A DNA stretch of 64,000 nucleotides from Verrucomicrobiaceae bacterium UBA7681. Its GTDB lineage: Bacteria > Verrucomicrobiota > Verrucomicrobiia > Verrucomicrobiales > Verrucomicrobiaceae. The notes under the pieces were generated by a model that was not told the origin of the DNA, ran no database searches, and was given only the letters and a program-made list of their open reading frames with translations. Of this stretch, positions 9,188 to 18,985 are shown piece by piece. The stretch is taken from positions 231,580 to 295,579 of the forward strand of contig DLGZ01000004.1 of NCBI GenBank assembly GCA_002482965.1, in the 5' to 3' direction. The first letter of the stretch is position 1. Every line of letters begins with the position of its first letter. Made by a program: the position numbers and the translations under genes.

Positions 9188-10426
9188 TCACCCACGTTTC
9201 CCCAAGTCCAGGAACACGATGCTCGAAGGATTGCCGACGGGCGTGTAGTGGCCGGTGAAGGTGAGGGTGCCGGTTTTGTGGTCGATGCGGAACACCGCGA
9301 TGTTGTCGCCGCGCTGGTTGAGACTGTAGAGGAAGTTGCCGGTAGGATCAAAGTTGAAGCTGCGGGGGTAATCGCCGTGCGTCCACTCCTCGCTGACGAA
9401 GGTGAGGGTTCCGTCTTTGCCGATAGCGAAAACGGCGATGCTGTCGTGCAGGCGGTTGCCTGCATACACAAAGCGGCCGTCAGCTGAGACGAGGATTTCG
9501 GAGCAGAAATTGCTGCCGGCAAAGCCGGGCGGCAGGCTGGAGATGGTCTGGCGTGAGGTGAGGCGGCCTTTGTCAGAGTCGTAATCAAACAGCACCACCG
9601 TGGAGCCTTCCTCCTGCAGGGAGTAGAGCCAGGGGTGATTGGGATGAAAGGCGAAGTGGCGCGGACCGTCGCCCGCAGGGAGGGAGACAAAGGGCGGATC
9701 GTTTGGCGTGAGCGTGCCCTTTTGGTCATCAAACTTCCAGACGAGAATTTGATCCAGCCCGAGATCGACAGACAACACATGGCGTCCTGAAGCATCGGCC
9801 GCGATCATGTGTGAGTGCGTTCCATCATGCCCGCTGAAGGCAAAGCTGCCGGGAGGAGCGTTCTTGGCCGTTTTCGGCCCGATGGTTCCAGCATCCTGCT
9901 TGAAGTCTGTGGCTTCACCGAGACTGCCATCGGCCTTGATTGGCAGTACGGAGGCCGAGCCGCCAAAGTAATTCGCCACCAGTAGAAAGCGTCCTGAGGG
10001 ATGCAGGCTCACATAGGTTGGCCCCTTGCCGCCGGAGCTGACAGTGTTCAGCAACGTCAACTGACCGTCCTTGGGATTGATGGCAAAGGCGCTGACCGAT
10101 CCCGCTTCGTTGTCGCCCTGGTGGTCGGTTTCATTCGTTGAGTATAGGACTGTCTTCGCTGCATTGAAGGTGAGGCAGTTCGGGCTTGTGCCCGTTTTGT
10201 AGAGGCCGCAGGGAGTCATGGCCCCCGTGCTGCGGTTCACTTCAAAGAGGTGGATGCCCTGGCCGTTGCCTGGGGGCAGATCCACCTGCGTCGCCTTCAT
10301 GTTTTGCAGGGGAGAGGTAAAGGTGCCCACATAGGCGATGAGCGGAGCCTCCGCATTGGCCTGGAGCCATGCGCCACAGGCGGTGAAGGCACATAAGAGA
10401 GAGCGTCGGGAGAAGTATGCGGGCAT
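9188..10426 (-). CDS. Secreted lactonase, 7-bladed beta-propeller (6-phosphogluconolactonase-like)
   Basis: A 412-residue propeller of the lactonase family (YbhE/Pgl type). An N-terminal signal (SRRSLLCAFTACGAWLQANA, with a twin-Arg pair) precedes repeated blades such as YVGTFTSPLQ, SPNCLTFNAAKTVLYSTNE, GPTYVSLHPSGRFLLVANYFGGSASV, GPRHFAFHPNHPWLY and GDYPRSFNFDPTGNFLYSLNQ. Cytosolic YbhE hydrolyses 6-phosphogluconolactone; an exported member probably acts on another lactone, so substrate is uncertain. It follows the CocE-type hydrolase gene by 12 bp and is likely co-transcribed with it. Confidence 0.85.
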   Translation of the reverse strand: MPAYFSRRSLLCAFTACGAWLQANAEAPLIAYVGTFTSPLQNMKATQVDLPPGNGQGIHLFEVNRSTGAMTPCGLYKTGTSPNCLTFNAAKTVLYSTNETDHQGDNEAGSVSAFAINPKDGQLTLLNTVSSGGKGPTYVSLHPSGRFLLVANYFGGSASVLPIKADGSLGEATDFKQDAGTIGPKTAKNAPPGSFAFSGHDGTHSHMIAADASGRHVLSVDLGLDQILVWKFDDQKGTLTPNDPPFVSLPAGDGPRHFAFHPNHPWLYSLQEEGSTVVLFDYDSDKGRLTSRQTISSLPPGFAGSNFCSEILVSADGRFVYAGNRLHDSIAVFAIGKDGTLTFVSEEWTHGDYPRSFNFDPTGNFLYSLNQRGDNIAVFRIDHKTGTLTFTGHYTPVGNPSSIVFLDLGKRG

Positions 10427-10438
10427 GAGAGTTAGAGC

Positions 10439-12127
10439 TTATTTGATGACGGGCAGAATCACGCGTGAGGCATGCGCGGCATCATGCCAGATGGTGTTGA
10501 TGGCGGGAACTCCGGGTTCGGTGATGAAGTGGCTGATGGGTGCTCCGGTCTGCGGGTTCGGCTCATAATAAGGTGCGCCGGTGCTGGCGATGGTGATGCG
10601 GATGCGATGGCCCTTGTTGAAGATGATGCTGGTCCAGCCGATGTCCCAGGCGAGTTTCGTCACTGCGCCAGGAGTAAGCAATTTTTGATGTTCGAAGCCT
10701 TCTTGATACCGCGCCCGCAGCGGGTAGTCCACGAGCAGGATGGAGCGGCCATCGGGATAGACATCGGTCACGCGCAGGAAGAAGTCGGTGTCCTTGGCGG
10801 TCGATGACACAAAGACTTCGGCCTTGATGCGGCCGGTAACTTCAAGCGGCTGCGAAAGCACTTCGCTCGTCCAAGTGCGCACTTCGGCCTGTTCTTCAAA
10901 TCCACGCGCATCTCGGGCACCCGGAAAGCCGGTGTAGGGCAGGCTCATGGGGTGTGCTGGATCGCTGAGATAGCTCGTTTTACTTTCGACCAAAGGGAGG
11001 CGACTTGTATCCAGATGGCCGTCGTTAAGCAGATAGTATGAGGCATCCTCAGTCTTGGGCGGGAAGTCTTTCGCCTCACGCCATACATTGCCGGGGGCAC
11101 CTGCTTCACCGGCTGCGCCCATCACGTAGTATTTCACGGTCGTGTCCTTCTCGACGCCGTTGTTCTCGCCTTTGAGGTAATGATTGAACCACTTCGTCAT
11201 GTGCGCATACACGTCAAACTGAGCGTTCTCGGGAAACAGGAGCTCGCCGATCTTGTTCGACTTCGGATAGCCGCCGTGCAGCCAGGGGCCGATGATGAGC
11301 TGCTGCTGACCGCGCGAGTTTGCGCCGCCGTGCTGGTTGCGCCCGATGAAACTGGCCACGCTGCCCTGGCACATGAAGTCAAACCAACTGCCGATGGTGA
11401 AGCAGGGGTAGTTCATCTTGTCGAAATGCAGTGAGGCGTCTTCGTCCTTCCAGAAGTCGTCATAGTCCGGGTGCTGGTCCCACTCGCGCAGCATGGCTTC
11501 GTTATCTTTGATGTCGCGTGCCACGGAGCCGCCTTTGATGAAGCGCTGCGGCTTGGTGGCACCGCCGATGCGGTAGCCTTCCTGATACAGGCTCAGGCCT
11601 GTGTCAGTCATGTACTGCGCCACCAGATGCGGGGGCTGGGTGACGGCGAGGTAGTTCTGAGCATAGCCTGCCTGAGAGCCGCCATAGGTGCCGATCTTGC
11701 CTGTGCACCAAGGCTGAGTGGCGAGCCATTCGCATACGTCATAACCATCGCGCAGCGGCCCCCATTGCAGTCCGCGATAGCCACGGTAAACGCCCTCGCT
11801 TTCATGCGTGCCACGGTAGTTTACCAGCGCGATGACGAAGCCGCCTTCGGCGAACTTGGCCGCTGCTTTGCGCGATCCGGCGCTGCTGATGTCCGCGTAA
11901 CGCTGCTCAAAGATGGCGGGCCATTTGCCCTCGCCCGCAGGAAAGAACACATAGGCGGAGAGGCGCTTGCCATCGCGCATCGGGATCATGAGGTGCTCTT
12001 CACGGACAGTGCCGAAATCAATTTTGGCAGGAGCTGCCGCGTGCAGAGAGACGCAGGTGGCGAAAAATAGAAGAGCGTGGCGCATCAATCCACTACGGGC
12101 TCTGTGGACGGCACGTTTCACCGACAT
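10439..12127 (-). CDS. CocE/NonD-family (X-Pro dipeptidyl-peptidase-like) hydrolase, exported
   Basis: A 562-residue alpha/beta hydrolase. The nucleophile elbow GGSQAG (Ser near 145), the N-terminal MIPMRDGKRLSAYVFFPAG strand typical of CocE/NonD proteins, and a C-terminal galactose-binding-like beta domain (YPDGRSILLVDYPLRARYQ...PGAVTKLAWDIGWTSIIFNKGHRIRITI) are all present. A signal peptide (RHALLFFATCVSLHAAA) may begin at an internal Met (start at 12085), so the start is unsure. Family members hydrolyse esters or acylated peptides; the substrate here is unknown. Lies between the sugar transferase and lactonase genes. Confidence 0.85.
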   Translation of the reverse strand: MSVKRAVHRARSGLMRHALLFFATCVSLHAAAPAKIDFGTVREEHLMIPMRDGKRLSAYVFFPAGEGKWPAIFEQRYADISSAGSRKAAAKFAEGGFVIALVNYRGTHESEGVYRGYRGLQWGPLRDGYDVCEWLATQPWCTGKIGTYGGSQAGYAQNYLAVTQPPHLVAQYMTDTGLSLYQEGYRIGGATKPQRFIKGGSVARDIKDNEAMLREWDQHPDYDDFWKDEDASLHFDKMNYPCFTIGSWFDFMCQGSVASFIGRNQHGGANSRGQQQLIIGPWLHGGYPKSNKIGELLFPENAQFDVYAHMTKWFNHYLKGENNGVEKDTTVKYYVMGAAGEAGAPGNVWREAKDFPPKTEDASYYLLNDGHLDTSRLPLVESKTSYLSDPAHPMSLPYTGFPGARDARGFEEQAEVRTWTSEVLSQPLEVTGRIKAEVFVSSTAKDTDFFLRVTDVYPDGRSILLVDYPLRARYQEGFEHQKLLTPGAVTKLAWDIGWTSIIFNKGHRIRITIASTGAPYYEPNPQTGAPISHFITEPGVPAINTIWHDAAHASRVILPVIK

Positions 12128-12155
12128 GCGGTGCGAAAGAGACGTATCCTGATAC

Positions 12156-13550
12156 TTAGCTGGCGCCGATGCCGCGAATCACGGCGGGCAGGGTCTGCGC
12201 CAGGATTTGCAGATCGAGCCAGAAGGACCAGTTGTCGATGTACTTGAGATCGAGCGCGACCCACTCTTCGAAGTTCTTGATGCCGTTGCGGCCCGTGACC
12301 TGCCACAGGCATGTCAGACCGGGCTTGACGCTGAGACGGCGGCGCTGAGCGTGCTTTTCGATGCGCTGAATTTCATAGACGGGCAGGGGACGCGGGCCGA
12401 CGAGGCTCATCTCACCACGCAGTACGTTGATGAGCTGGGGTAGTTCATCGATGCTGGTGCGGCGCAGCCAGCGGCCAAAGGAGAAGATGCGCGGATCGTT
12501 GGTGATCTTGAAGACCGGGCCGTCCATCTCGTTGTGAGCCTCCAAATCTTGGCGCTGAGATTCTGCGCCTTGGTGCATGGTGCGGAATTTCCACATGATG
12601 AAGGGTTTGCCGTAGAGCCCGGCGCGCTCCTGCTTGAAGAAAACGGGGCCACGTGAGCCAAAACGAATGCCGATGATCGCCACGAGCCATAAAGGCAGTG
12701 AGAACAGGAGCATTATCAATGCGCCGACACGATCAACGATGCCCTTAAACAGCAGCTCCCACGAGGCCTGTGGGGTGGAATGAAACACGAGCATCAGGCG
12801 CCCCCCCAGAACGTCGAAGGTCGGGCGGGCGATGGCGGTCTGGAAGAAATCTGCGGCGATCCAGGCTTCAACGCCTTCAGTTTCGCAGGCCTGCACCGCC
12901 TCCTCGATCTTGCTGAAATGCACATGCTGTGCGGCAAAGAGCACGCGGCTGATGGAGTGCTCATGCAGGGCGGCGACGAGGTCGGAGATCGGACGCTGCA
13001 TGATGTCGATCTGCCCCACGACTTCGATTTCAGCACGCTGCTCGGAGGTCATGTGGGTGAGGAAGGCCTCAAGATCGGTCTGCGCGCCGGCGATGATGAC
13101 ACGTTCACGGCCTTTGCCTGAAGCCATCTGCTTGCGCAGGATTTCACGCTGCCATGCCTCGCGGAGCAGCAGAGAGAGCGCCCCGAGAGCCACGGAGAAA
13201 ACGACCACGGCGCGGCTTTCGACCGACCATTTGAAGAATACGATGCAAAAGGCGATGCACATGCCGATGACCGCCAGCCCCTCCGCCAGCTGGCGTATCG
13301 AGCGGCCGGGTGTCTTGTTGTAGATGTTGGAGTAAAAGCCGCGTGCCTCCAGCACGATGGGCGTGAACGGGGCCACGACCGCAATCACCCAGTAAAACTT
13401 CTCCATGGACGGAATCTCAACCGCATCGGGAAAAAAGACCGGCACCAGATCTGCACGCAGGAAATGCCCAAACCACAGGCAGAACGCCAGAAGCGCGCTG
13501 TCGAGCAGTTCAGTGAGCTGCAAATTGATTTCTTGCTTCCGGCCCAGCAT
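12156..13550 (-). CDS. Polyprenyl-phosphate sugar-1-phosphate transferase (exopolysaccharide initiator)
   Basis: A 464-residue membrane protein. Four to five N-terminal helices (residues about 10-130) and a soluble CoA-binding-like middle domain precede a re-entrant helix near 275 and the bacterial sugar transferase domain with KFRTMHQGAES, DELPQLINVLRGEMSLVGPRP and KPGLTCLWQVTGRN. Enzymes of this class load the first sugar phosphate onto undecaprenyl phosphate at the inner membrane. No other polysaccharide genes are adjacent, so it is an orphan initiator here. Confidence 0.92.
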   Translation of the reverse strand: MLGRKQEINLQLTELLDSALLAFCLWFGHFLRADLVPVFFPDAVEIPSMEKFYWVIAVVAPFTPIVLEARGFYSNIYNKTPGRSIRQLAEGLAVIGMCIAFCIVFFKWSVESRAVVVFSVALGALSLLLREAWQREILRKQMASGKGRERVIIAGAQTDLEAFLTHMTSEQRAEIEVVGQIDIMQRPISDLVAALHEHSISRVLFAAQHVHFSKIEEAVQACETEGVEAWIAADFFQTAIARPTFDVLGGRLMLVFHSTPQASWELLFKGIVDRVGALIMLLFSLPLWLVAIIGIRFGSRGPVFFKQERAGLYGKPFIMWKFRTMHQGAESQRQDLEAHNEMDGPVFKITNDPRIFSFGRWLRRTSIDELPQLINVLRGEMSLVGPRPLPVYEIQRIEKHAQRRRLSVKPGLTCLWQVTGRNGIKNFEEWVALDLKYIDNWSFWLDLQILAQTLPAVIRGIGAS

Positions 13551-13610
13551 AGTGGTGCGTAAGATACTAAAACTTATTTAGAGTTATTAAAATTATATTC
13601 AACCTAGCCA
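13551..13610. promoter_or_regulatory. AT-rich divergent promoter region
   Basis: This 60-bp gap separates the divergent sugar transferase and aroD genes and is strikingly AT-rich (TTATTTAGAGTTATTAAAAT, TATATT) against GC-rich flanks, so it probably carries promoters for both. No single -35/-10 pair is convincing. Confidence 0.4.
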
Positions 13611-14321
13611 ATGGCACAACTTGTTTCGACTAAAAACCTGCTTTTCTCCTCCCGCCCCCTCGCGGTCGGGGTGGTGGCTGATTCCACTGCCCTTGAGCAC
13701 TTTACCTCGCTCGATAATGCCTCCCGGGCCAACTTGTGCGATGTGGCGGAGCTTCGGCTGGACCAGTTGCAGATGCCTGTTGCAGATTTGCGTGCTGCGT
13801 TGGCTGGCAACACTCTACCGCTGCTGCTGACGGCCCGGCACCCGGCAGAGGGTGGGCAGGGGCCTGAAGACCCGGCGGCGCGAGGGGCGATGATCGAGCC
13901 TTTGCTGGACCTCGCCACGTTGATAGACCTCGAACTGCGCAGTGCGGCCCTGATGCAGGGTACAATCCAGAAAGCGCGTGCCGCAGGTGTGCCTGTGGTG
14001 GGTTCGTTCCATGACTTCCAGGCCACCCCGGCGGATGAAGTGCTGCGCGGGGCGGTGAATTTCGCCCAGCAGGCGGGGCTGGATGCCGTGAAGATCGCCA
14101 CGTACTTGAACACGCAGGATGATCTGGCGCGACTTATGAAACTGGCGGGGGAGACCCACCGGCTGCGTCTTTCCGCCATGGGCATGGGGCCATGGGGGCG
14201 TGTTTCGCGTCTGGTGCTGGCTAAATGTGGCAGCCTGTTGAATTACGGCTTTATTGGTGCATCGAATGCTCCCGGCCAGTGGCCCGTCGCCCGCCTGAAA
14301 GAACTCCTCGCTGAACTTTGA
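13611..14321 (+). CDS. aroD: Type I 3-dehydroquinate dehydratase
   Basis: A 236-residue shikimate-pathway enzyme that dehydrates 3-dehydroquinate through a Lys Schiff base. Visible signatures are CDVAELRLDQL (substrate-contact Glu/Arg), TARHPAEGG, GSFHDFQATP (catalytic His), AVKIATYLNT (Schiff-base Lys), SAMGMGPWGRVSRL (phosphate/carboxylate Arg) and APGQWP near the C-terminus. The next gene begins one base after its stop. Confidence 0.93.
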   Translation: MAQLVSTKNLLFSSRPLAVGVVADSTALEHFTSLDNASRANLCDVAELRLDQLQMPVADLRAALAGNTLPLLLTARHPAEGGQGPEDPAARGAMIEPLLDLATLIDLELRSAALMQGTIQKARAAGVPVVGSFHDFQATPADEVLRGAVNFAQQAGLDAVKIATYLNTQDDLARLMKLAGETHRLRLSAMGMGPWGRVSRLVLAKCGSLLNYGFIGASNAPGQWPVARLKELLAEL

Positions 14322-14322
14322 A

Positions 14323-15390
14323 ATGATTACCCCCTGTCAGTCACACCACCTCCGCCGCGCCTTGCTGGCCGGTCTCTTCTGCATGTCTATCTCGGGCTGC
14401 GGAGACCCCAAGCGTGAGCAGAAGTTGCAGTGGCGGGAAGAGGAGGTGGAGGCCAAGGCGGCAGCCATCGCCAAACGCGAGCAAGATTTTGCCGGCGAGA
14501 AGCAGATGATCGCGCAAGCGAAGGCGGACATTGCCGCGCGTGAGGCTTCTGTGCAGCAGCTCAGGAAGAAGCTGGAGACGCAGCTCGCCGACGAGATCGA
14601 GAAAACGAAGAAGGTTCGCCGTGAGATTGAGATCAAAAATCTCCGGGGCTCCATTCCGCAGATCACTGCCGGGCGCTGCATCATCATTGATCCTGAAAAC
14701 GACGATGTGCTGTTTGAAAAGAGCCCCGACCAGCGCGGTGCCATCGCCAGCACGACGAAAATCATGACCGGGCTGCTCGTGGTGGAAGCGGGAGACCTCG
14801 ACAAAGTGGTCACCATTGAACTGGCAGACACGCAGTGTGCCCCGGTGCGAATTGGTCTCAAGGTGGGGGAGAAGTACACCCGCCGCATGCTGCTCACCGC
14901 GATGATGGTGAAAAGCTCCAACGACATCGCGCAGGCGCTCGCACGCGACAATGCCGGCAGCGTGGCCGCCTTTGCTGAGAAGATGGACGCACGTGCACAG
15001 GCGCTCGGCCTGAAGAACACACACTTCGTCAATCCTCACGGTCTGCCTTCAATCACCGATGAAGATCCCTACTCCACGGCGCGTGATCTGGCGATGATCG
15101 CCAAGGAGGCTGACAAGCTGCCCGACATCCGTGCCATCGTGAGGCTGCAGAGCTTCAAGTTTATGAGGCCTGATGGCAAATTCATCGAACTGGCCAACAC
15201 CAACCGCGTGCTGCGCAGCGCCAGCTACTGCGATGGCATGAAAACCGGCTACACCGAGGCTGCCGGCTACTGCCTCGTGGCCACCGGCCAGCGCAATGGC
15301 CGCCGCCGCATTGTGGTGATCCTTAACGACAGCCACGAGGGCGTCTGGCGTGATGCACAGGCCCTGCTCGACTGGGCGCTGAAGGCGTAG
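14323..15390 (+). CDS. D-alanyl-D-alanine carboxypeptidase (PBP5/6-type) lipoprotein with coiled coil
   Basis: A 355-residue penicillin-binding protein. A signal with lipobox (ISGCG, Cys near 27) is followed by a 70-residue Glu/Lys coiled coil, then the S11 peptidase domain with SxxK (STTK, about 145), SxN (SSN, about 204) and KTG (MKTGY, about 307). It should trim pentapeptide stem peptides outside the inner membrane. Unusual for the family are the lipid anchor and coiled-coil spacer in place of the usual C-terminal amphipathic anchor. One base separates it from aroD, so the two are likely one transcript. Confidence 0.9.
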   Translation: MITPCQSHHLRRALLAGLFCMSISGCGDPKREQKLQWREEEVEAKAAAIAKREQDFAGEKQMIAQAKADIAAREASVQQLRKKLETQLADEIEKTKKVRREIEIKNLRGSIPQITAGRCIIIDPENDDVLFEKSPDQRGAIASTTKIMTGLLVVEAGDLDKVVTIELADTQCAPVRIGLKVGEKYTRRMLLTAMMVKSSNDIAQALARDNAGSVAAFAEKMDARAQALGLKNTHFVNPHGLPSITDEDPYSTARDLAMIAKEADKLPDIRAIVRLQSFKFMRPDGKFIELANTNRVLRSASYCDGMKTGYTEAAGYCLVATGQRNGRRRIVVILNDSHEGVWRDAQALLDWALKA

Positions 15391-15590
15391 TTTAAAGCTG
15401 ATCCGAAGGAGCTTAGAGGTACGGTCACGACGGATTCGTCATTGACTCGTTGCGCTCAGCCTATGGGCTCCCTTCGGTCGTTTGACTTTGTCTGTTTGCC
15501 TGACGGTGGTCTTCGACCCACTTCGTTCCGGTTGTCTCGATTCTCTCGGCTCGACATTTTGCATTCGTCATTCCATTTTATGGACTGACC

Positions 15591-16334
15591 ATGAAATTCC
15601 ACACTCTCCTGCTCGCATCTCTCTGCCTTGCCGCCACCAGCTTTGCTGAAACTGCCAAGAATCTCGCCATTGATCCCAAGCCGCGTGATGCGGGCTGGAT
15701 GAAGCGGCACGAGAGCTTCAACGAGGTCTCCAAGAAGGGCGAGGCTCAGCTGGTATTTTTGGGTGACTCGATCACGCAGGGGTGGGAAAAAAATGGCAAG
15801 GAGGTGTGGGCCAAAACATGGGAGCCGCTGAAGGCGGCGAATTTTGGCATCGGTGGTGACCGCACCGAGCACGTCATCTGGCGTCTGCAGAACGGCAACT
15901 TTGACGGCATCAAGCCGAAGCTCGTGGTGCTCATGATCGGCACGAACAATACGGGCCATCAGGGACGCCCTGCTGTCGAGCATGGCGGCGCGGTGTATGC
16001 CAGCAGCGCTGAACAGACTGCCGAGGGCGTGAAGATGATCCTCGACATCCTGGAGAAGAAGCTGCCGGAGACGAAGGTGCTGCTGCTGGGCATCTTCCCA
16101 CGCGGTGCCACCAAGGACGATGCGATGCGCAAACAGAACGTCGCCACGAACAACATCATCTCCGGCTTCGCGGACGGCAAGCGCATCTTCTACACGGATA
16201 TCGGCAACACCTTCCTGCAGCCCGACGGCACGCTGCCAAAGGAGACCATGCCCGACCTGCTCCACCTCAGCGCTCAGGGTTATCAGATGTGGACCGACGC
16301 CATCGAAGGCAAGGTCAAGGAACTCATGAAGTAG
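15591..16334 (+). CDS. Secreted SGNH/GDSL hydrolase, PAF-acetylhydrolase-like
   Basis: A 247-residue exported esterase with signal peptide MKFHTLLLASLCLAATSFA. SGNH blocks are in order: VFLGDSITQGW (Ser), NFGIGGDRTEHV (Gly), MIGTNNTG (Asn), and DLLHLSAQGY (Asp-His). The closest named relatives are the platelet-activating-factor acetylhydrolase beta/gamma-like hydrolases, common in Planctomycetes and Verrucomicrobia, often acting on acetylated polysaccharide; the substrate is not known. The 200 bp upstream (15391-15590) show no gene and no clear hairpin. Confidence 0.9.
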   Translation: MKFHTLLLASLCLAATSFAETAKNLAIDPKPRDAGWMKRHESFNEVSKKGEAQLVFLGDSITQGWEKNGKEVWAKTWEPLKAANFGIGGDRTEHVIWRLQNGNFDGIKPKLVVLMIGTNNTGHQGRPAVEHGGAVYASSAEQTAEGVKMILDILEKKLPETKVLLLGIFPRGATKDDAMRKQNVATNNIISGFADGKRIFYTDIGNTFLQPDGTLPKETMPDLLHLSAQGYQMWTDAIEGKVKELMK

Positions 16335-16410
16335 TTCGTCGTGGACTCATCTCGTCTCCGTCTGTGATTATGCGCTATTCAGGCGCCTGACTCCCGTTAA
16401 TTTTCCAATC

Positions 16411-18894
16411 ATGAAAACCGCTCTCATTTCTCTTCTTCTCATCGCGACGGCGTCGTTCGCGCAGCAGGCTGATCAAGCGACACCGGCTGACAAGGTCAAG
16501 GTCGCCAAAGGCTTCAAAGTGGAGCTGCTGTATTCGGTGCCGAAGGAGCAGGAAGGCTCCTGGGTATCCATGACGCAGGACGACAAAGGGCGGATGATTT
16601 GCAGCGATCAGTATGGCGCGCTGTACCGCATCACCCCACCGGCGCTGAATGGCAGCCCCGGCGAGACGAAGGTGGAAAAGCTCAGCATCGACTTCGGTCA
16701 CTGCCAGGGCCTGCTGTTTCACAAAGGCAGTCTCTATGGCGTGGTGAACGATGAAGCGTATCAGGGCCGCGGCCTCTACCGCTGCAAGGACATGAACGGT
16801 GATGATCAGTTCGATACTGTGGAGCTGCTGCGCTCTTTTCCCGGCAAGGCGGGAGAGCATGGTCCGCATGGCGTGATTGCATCCCCGGATGGAAAAAGTC
16901 TGTATGTGATGTGCGGCAACCAGACGCCCGAACCAAGCTGTGAGACCAGTTTGGTGCCGCGCCATTGGGCGGAGGACCAGCTTTACCCGATGCTGACCGG
17001 CCGTGGTTTCATGCGCGATGTGCATGCCCCCGGCGGCTGGATGGCTAAGACCGACCTCGATGGCAAGAAGTGGGAGCTGGTGAACATTGGCACTCGCAAC
17101 ACTTACGACATCGCCATGAACCACCATGGCGACATCTTCGGCTTTGACGCGGACATGGAGTGGGACACCGGCATGCCCTGGTACCGACCGACTCGCGTGT
17201 GCTTCATGCAGAGCGGCGGAGATTTCGGCTGGCGCACCTGCAGCAAGAAATTTCCAGCGCGCTGGGAAGACAGCCTGCCAGCCGTGGTGGACATTGGCCC
17301 AGGTTCTCCTACCGGCGTGGCTTTTGGCTACGGCGCGAAGTTTCCTGCAAAATATCAGGACGCGCTCTTCATCTGCGACTGGAGCTATGGCAAAATGTAT
17401 GCAGTGCATCTCTCGCCCAACGGTGCTGGTTACACAGGCGTGACCGAGGAGTTCATGAGCGCCTCGCCGCTGCCGCTGACGGACATCGAAGTCTCGAAGA
17501 AGGATGGCGCGATGTATGTGAGTGTCGGTGGCCGCAAGGTGCAGTCGGGATTGTATCGGGTGACTTATGTGGGGACGGATGGAACAGCCAAATCCGTCGG
17601 ATCAAGCAAGTCTGTGGCACTCAAGGTTCGTGAGTCTTTCGACACGCTTCATACCAAACAGGACCCAAAGATTGTGGAGGCCGTTTGGCCTAATCTATCT
17701 TCATCTGATCGAAATATTCGATTTGCCGCCCGCATCGCGCTGGAGCACCAGCCCATCGCCTCCTGGAAGGACAAGGCGCTGAATGAGTCCGATCCATACG
17801 CTGCATTGAATGCGCTGATGGGCCTCATCCGCAGCAGCGGTGGTGACAAAGCGCTGCAGCAGCCGGTGCTGGCCGCGCTGAACAAGATCGACTTCAAGGC
17901 GCTCAAAGGCATCAGCCGCGTAACCCTGATCCGGGATTACATGCTGGCCTTCACGCGCATGGGGGAGCCAGATGCGGCGACAAAGGAGTCGCTGATCAAG
18001 CATCTTGCGCCCCTGTTTCCCACGAATGATCCGGCCTTGAACCGTGATCTGTGCGAGTTGTTGGTCTATCTCGGAGATCCGGGCATCGTCGCCAGGGCTG
18101 AGCCGCTGGTCAACGGCTCGCCCACTCAGGAAGAGCAGATCGACTATGCTCGCATCCTTCGTTTTGCGAAGACCGGCTGGACGAAGGAACTGCGCGCTGA
18201 TTACTTCCGCTGGTTCCTGCGTGCTGCGAACTACAAAGGTGGTGCGTCGTTTGATCTGTTCATCGGCGAGATCAAACAGAACGCGCTTGCCACAATGACG
18301 GAGGATGAGAAGCTGGCCATCAAGGACGTGCTGGATGCCAAGCCGGACGCCAAAGCGCCATCGTTCACGATGAAGCCGATGCAGTTCGTCAAAGCCTGGA
18401 CGCTCGCTGAACTCAGCAAGTCACTCGGCGTTGGCCTGGAGGGCAACCGCAACTTCGCCAATGGCCGCAACATGTTTGGCGCGGCCACCTGCTTCGCCTG
18501 CCACCGCTTCAACAACGAAGGCGGTGCCGTCGGACCTGACCTGACCAGCGTGGCAGGCAAGTACAGTCCGAAGGATCTGCTGGAGCATATCCTGGAGCCC
18601 AGCAAGGAGATTAGCGATCAGTATGGCAGCACTGTTTTCACCATGCAGGACGGCAGCACAGTCATTGGGCGCATCGCCAACATGAAGGAGAACAACATGA
18701 TGGTCTGCACCAATATGATGGACCCCAACAACTTCACTAATGTCGATGCTCGCAAGGTTGTGAAAACGGAGGAGAGCAAGATCAGCATGATGCCGCCCGG
18801 CCTGCTCTTCATGCTCAAGGAGGACGACATCCTCGACCTGATGGCCTACCTGCTGAGCAAGGGGAATCCAGATGATCCCATGTTCGTGAAGTAA
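16411..18894 (+). CDS. PVC-type secreted dehydrogenase with C-terminal haem c domain
   Basis: An 827-residue periplasmic protein with signal peptide MKTALISLLLIATASFA. Residues about 25-390 look like a beta-propeller sugar/alcohol dehydrogenase (GHCQGLLFHKGSLYGVVND, HGPHGVIASPDGKSLYVMCG, GVAFGYGAKFP). A helical HEAT-like middle follows, and the C-terminal cytochrome has haem motif CFACH near 694 and the VGPDLTSVAGKYSPKDLLEHILEPSKEIS segment typical of the Planctomycetes/Verrucomicrobia family. Likely oxidises a carbohydrate and passes electrons to its haem; substrate not inferable. It follows the SGNH gene by 76 bp. Confidence 0.92.
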   Translation: MKTALISLLLIATASFAQQADQATPADKVKVAKGFKVELLYSVPKEQEGSWVSMTQDDKGRMICSDQYGALYRITPPALNGSPGETKVEKLSIDFGHCQGLLFHKGSLYGVVNDEAYQGRGLYRCKDMNGDDQFDTVELLRSFPGKAGEHGPHGVIASPDGKSLYVMCGNQTPEPSCETSLVPRHWAEDQLYPMLTGRGFMRDVHAPGGWMAKTDLDGKKWELVNIGTRNTYDIAMNHHGDIFGFDADMEWDTGMPWYRPTRVCFMQSGGDFGWRTCSKKFPARWEDSLPAVVDIGPGSPTGVAFGYGAKFPAKYQDALFICDWSYGKMYAVHLSPNGAGYTGVTEEFMSASPLPLTDIEVSKKDGAMYVSVGGRKVQSGLYRVTYVGTDGTAKSVGSSKSVALKVRESFDTLHTKQDPKIVEAVWPNLSSSDRNIRFAARIALEHQPIASWKDKALNESDPYAALNALMGLIRSSGGDKALQQPVLAALNKIDFKALKGISRVTLIRDYMLAFTRMGEPDAATKESLIKHLAPLFPTNDPALNRDLCELLVYLGDPGIVARAEPLVNGSPTQEEQIDYARILRFAKTGWTKELRADYFRWFLRAANYKGGASFDLFIGEIKQNALATMTEDEKLAIKDVLDAKPDAKAPSFTMKPMQFVKAWTLAELSKSLGVGLEGNRNFANGRNMFGAATCFACHRFNNEGGAVGPDLTSVAGKYSPKDLLEHILEPSKEISDQYGSTVFTMQDGSTVIGRIANMKENNMMVCTNMMDPNNFTNVDARKVVKTEESKISMMPPGLLFMLKEDDILDLMAYLLSKGNPDDPMFVK

Positions 18895-18923
18895 CTCTTA
18901 TTTCAGCAGCAGCTTCAAAACAA

Positions 18924-18951
18924 AGGCCCCAGTTCTTGCGAACTGGGGCCT
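18924..18951 (-). terminator. Rho-independent terminator with GCAA tetraloop
   Basis: A perfect 12-bp stem (AGGCCCCAGTTC / GAACTGGGGCCT) closes a 4-base loop that reads GCAA on the minus strand, and the minus strand continues TTTGTTTTG. It should end the transcript of the small basic protein gene. Confidence 0.85.
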
Positions 18952-18985
18952 CCGTATGATTACGGTGGTAACCGTAAGTTAGAAC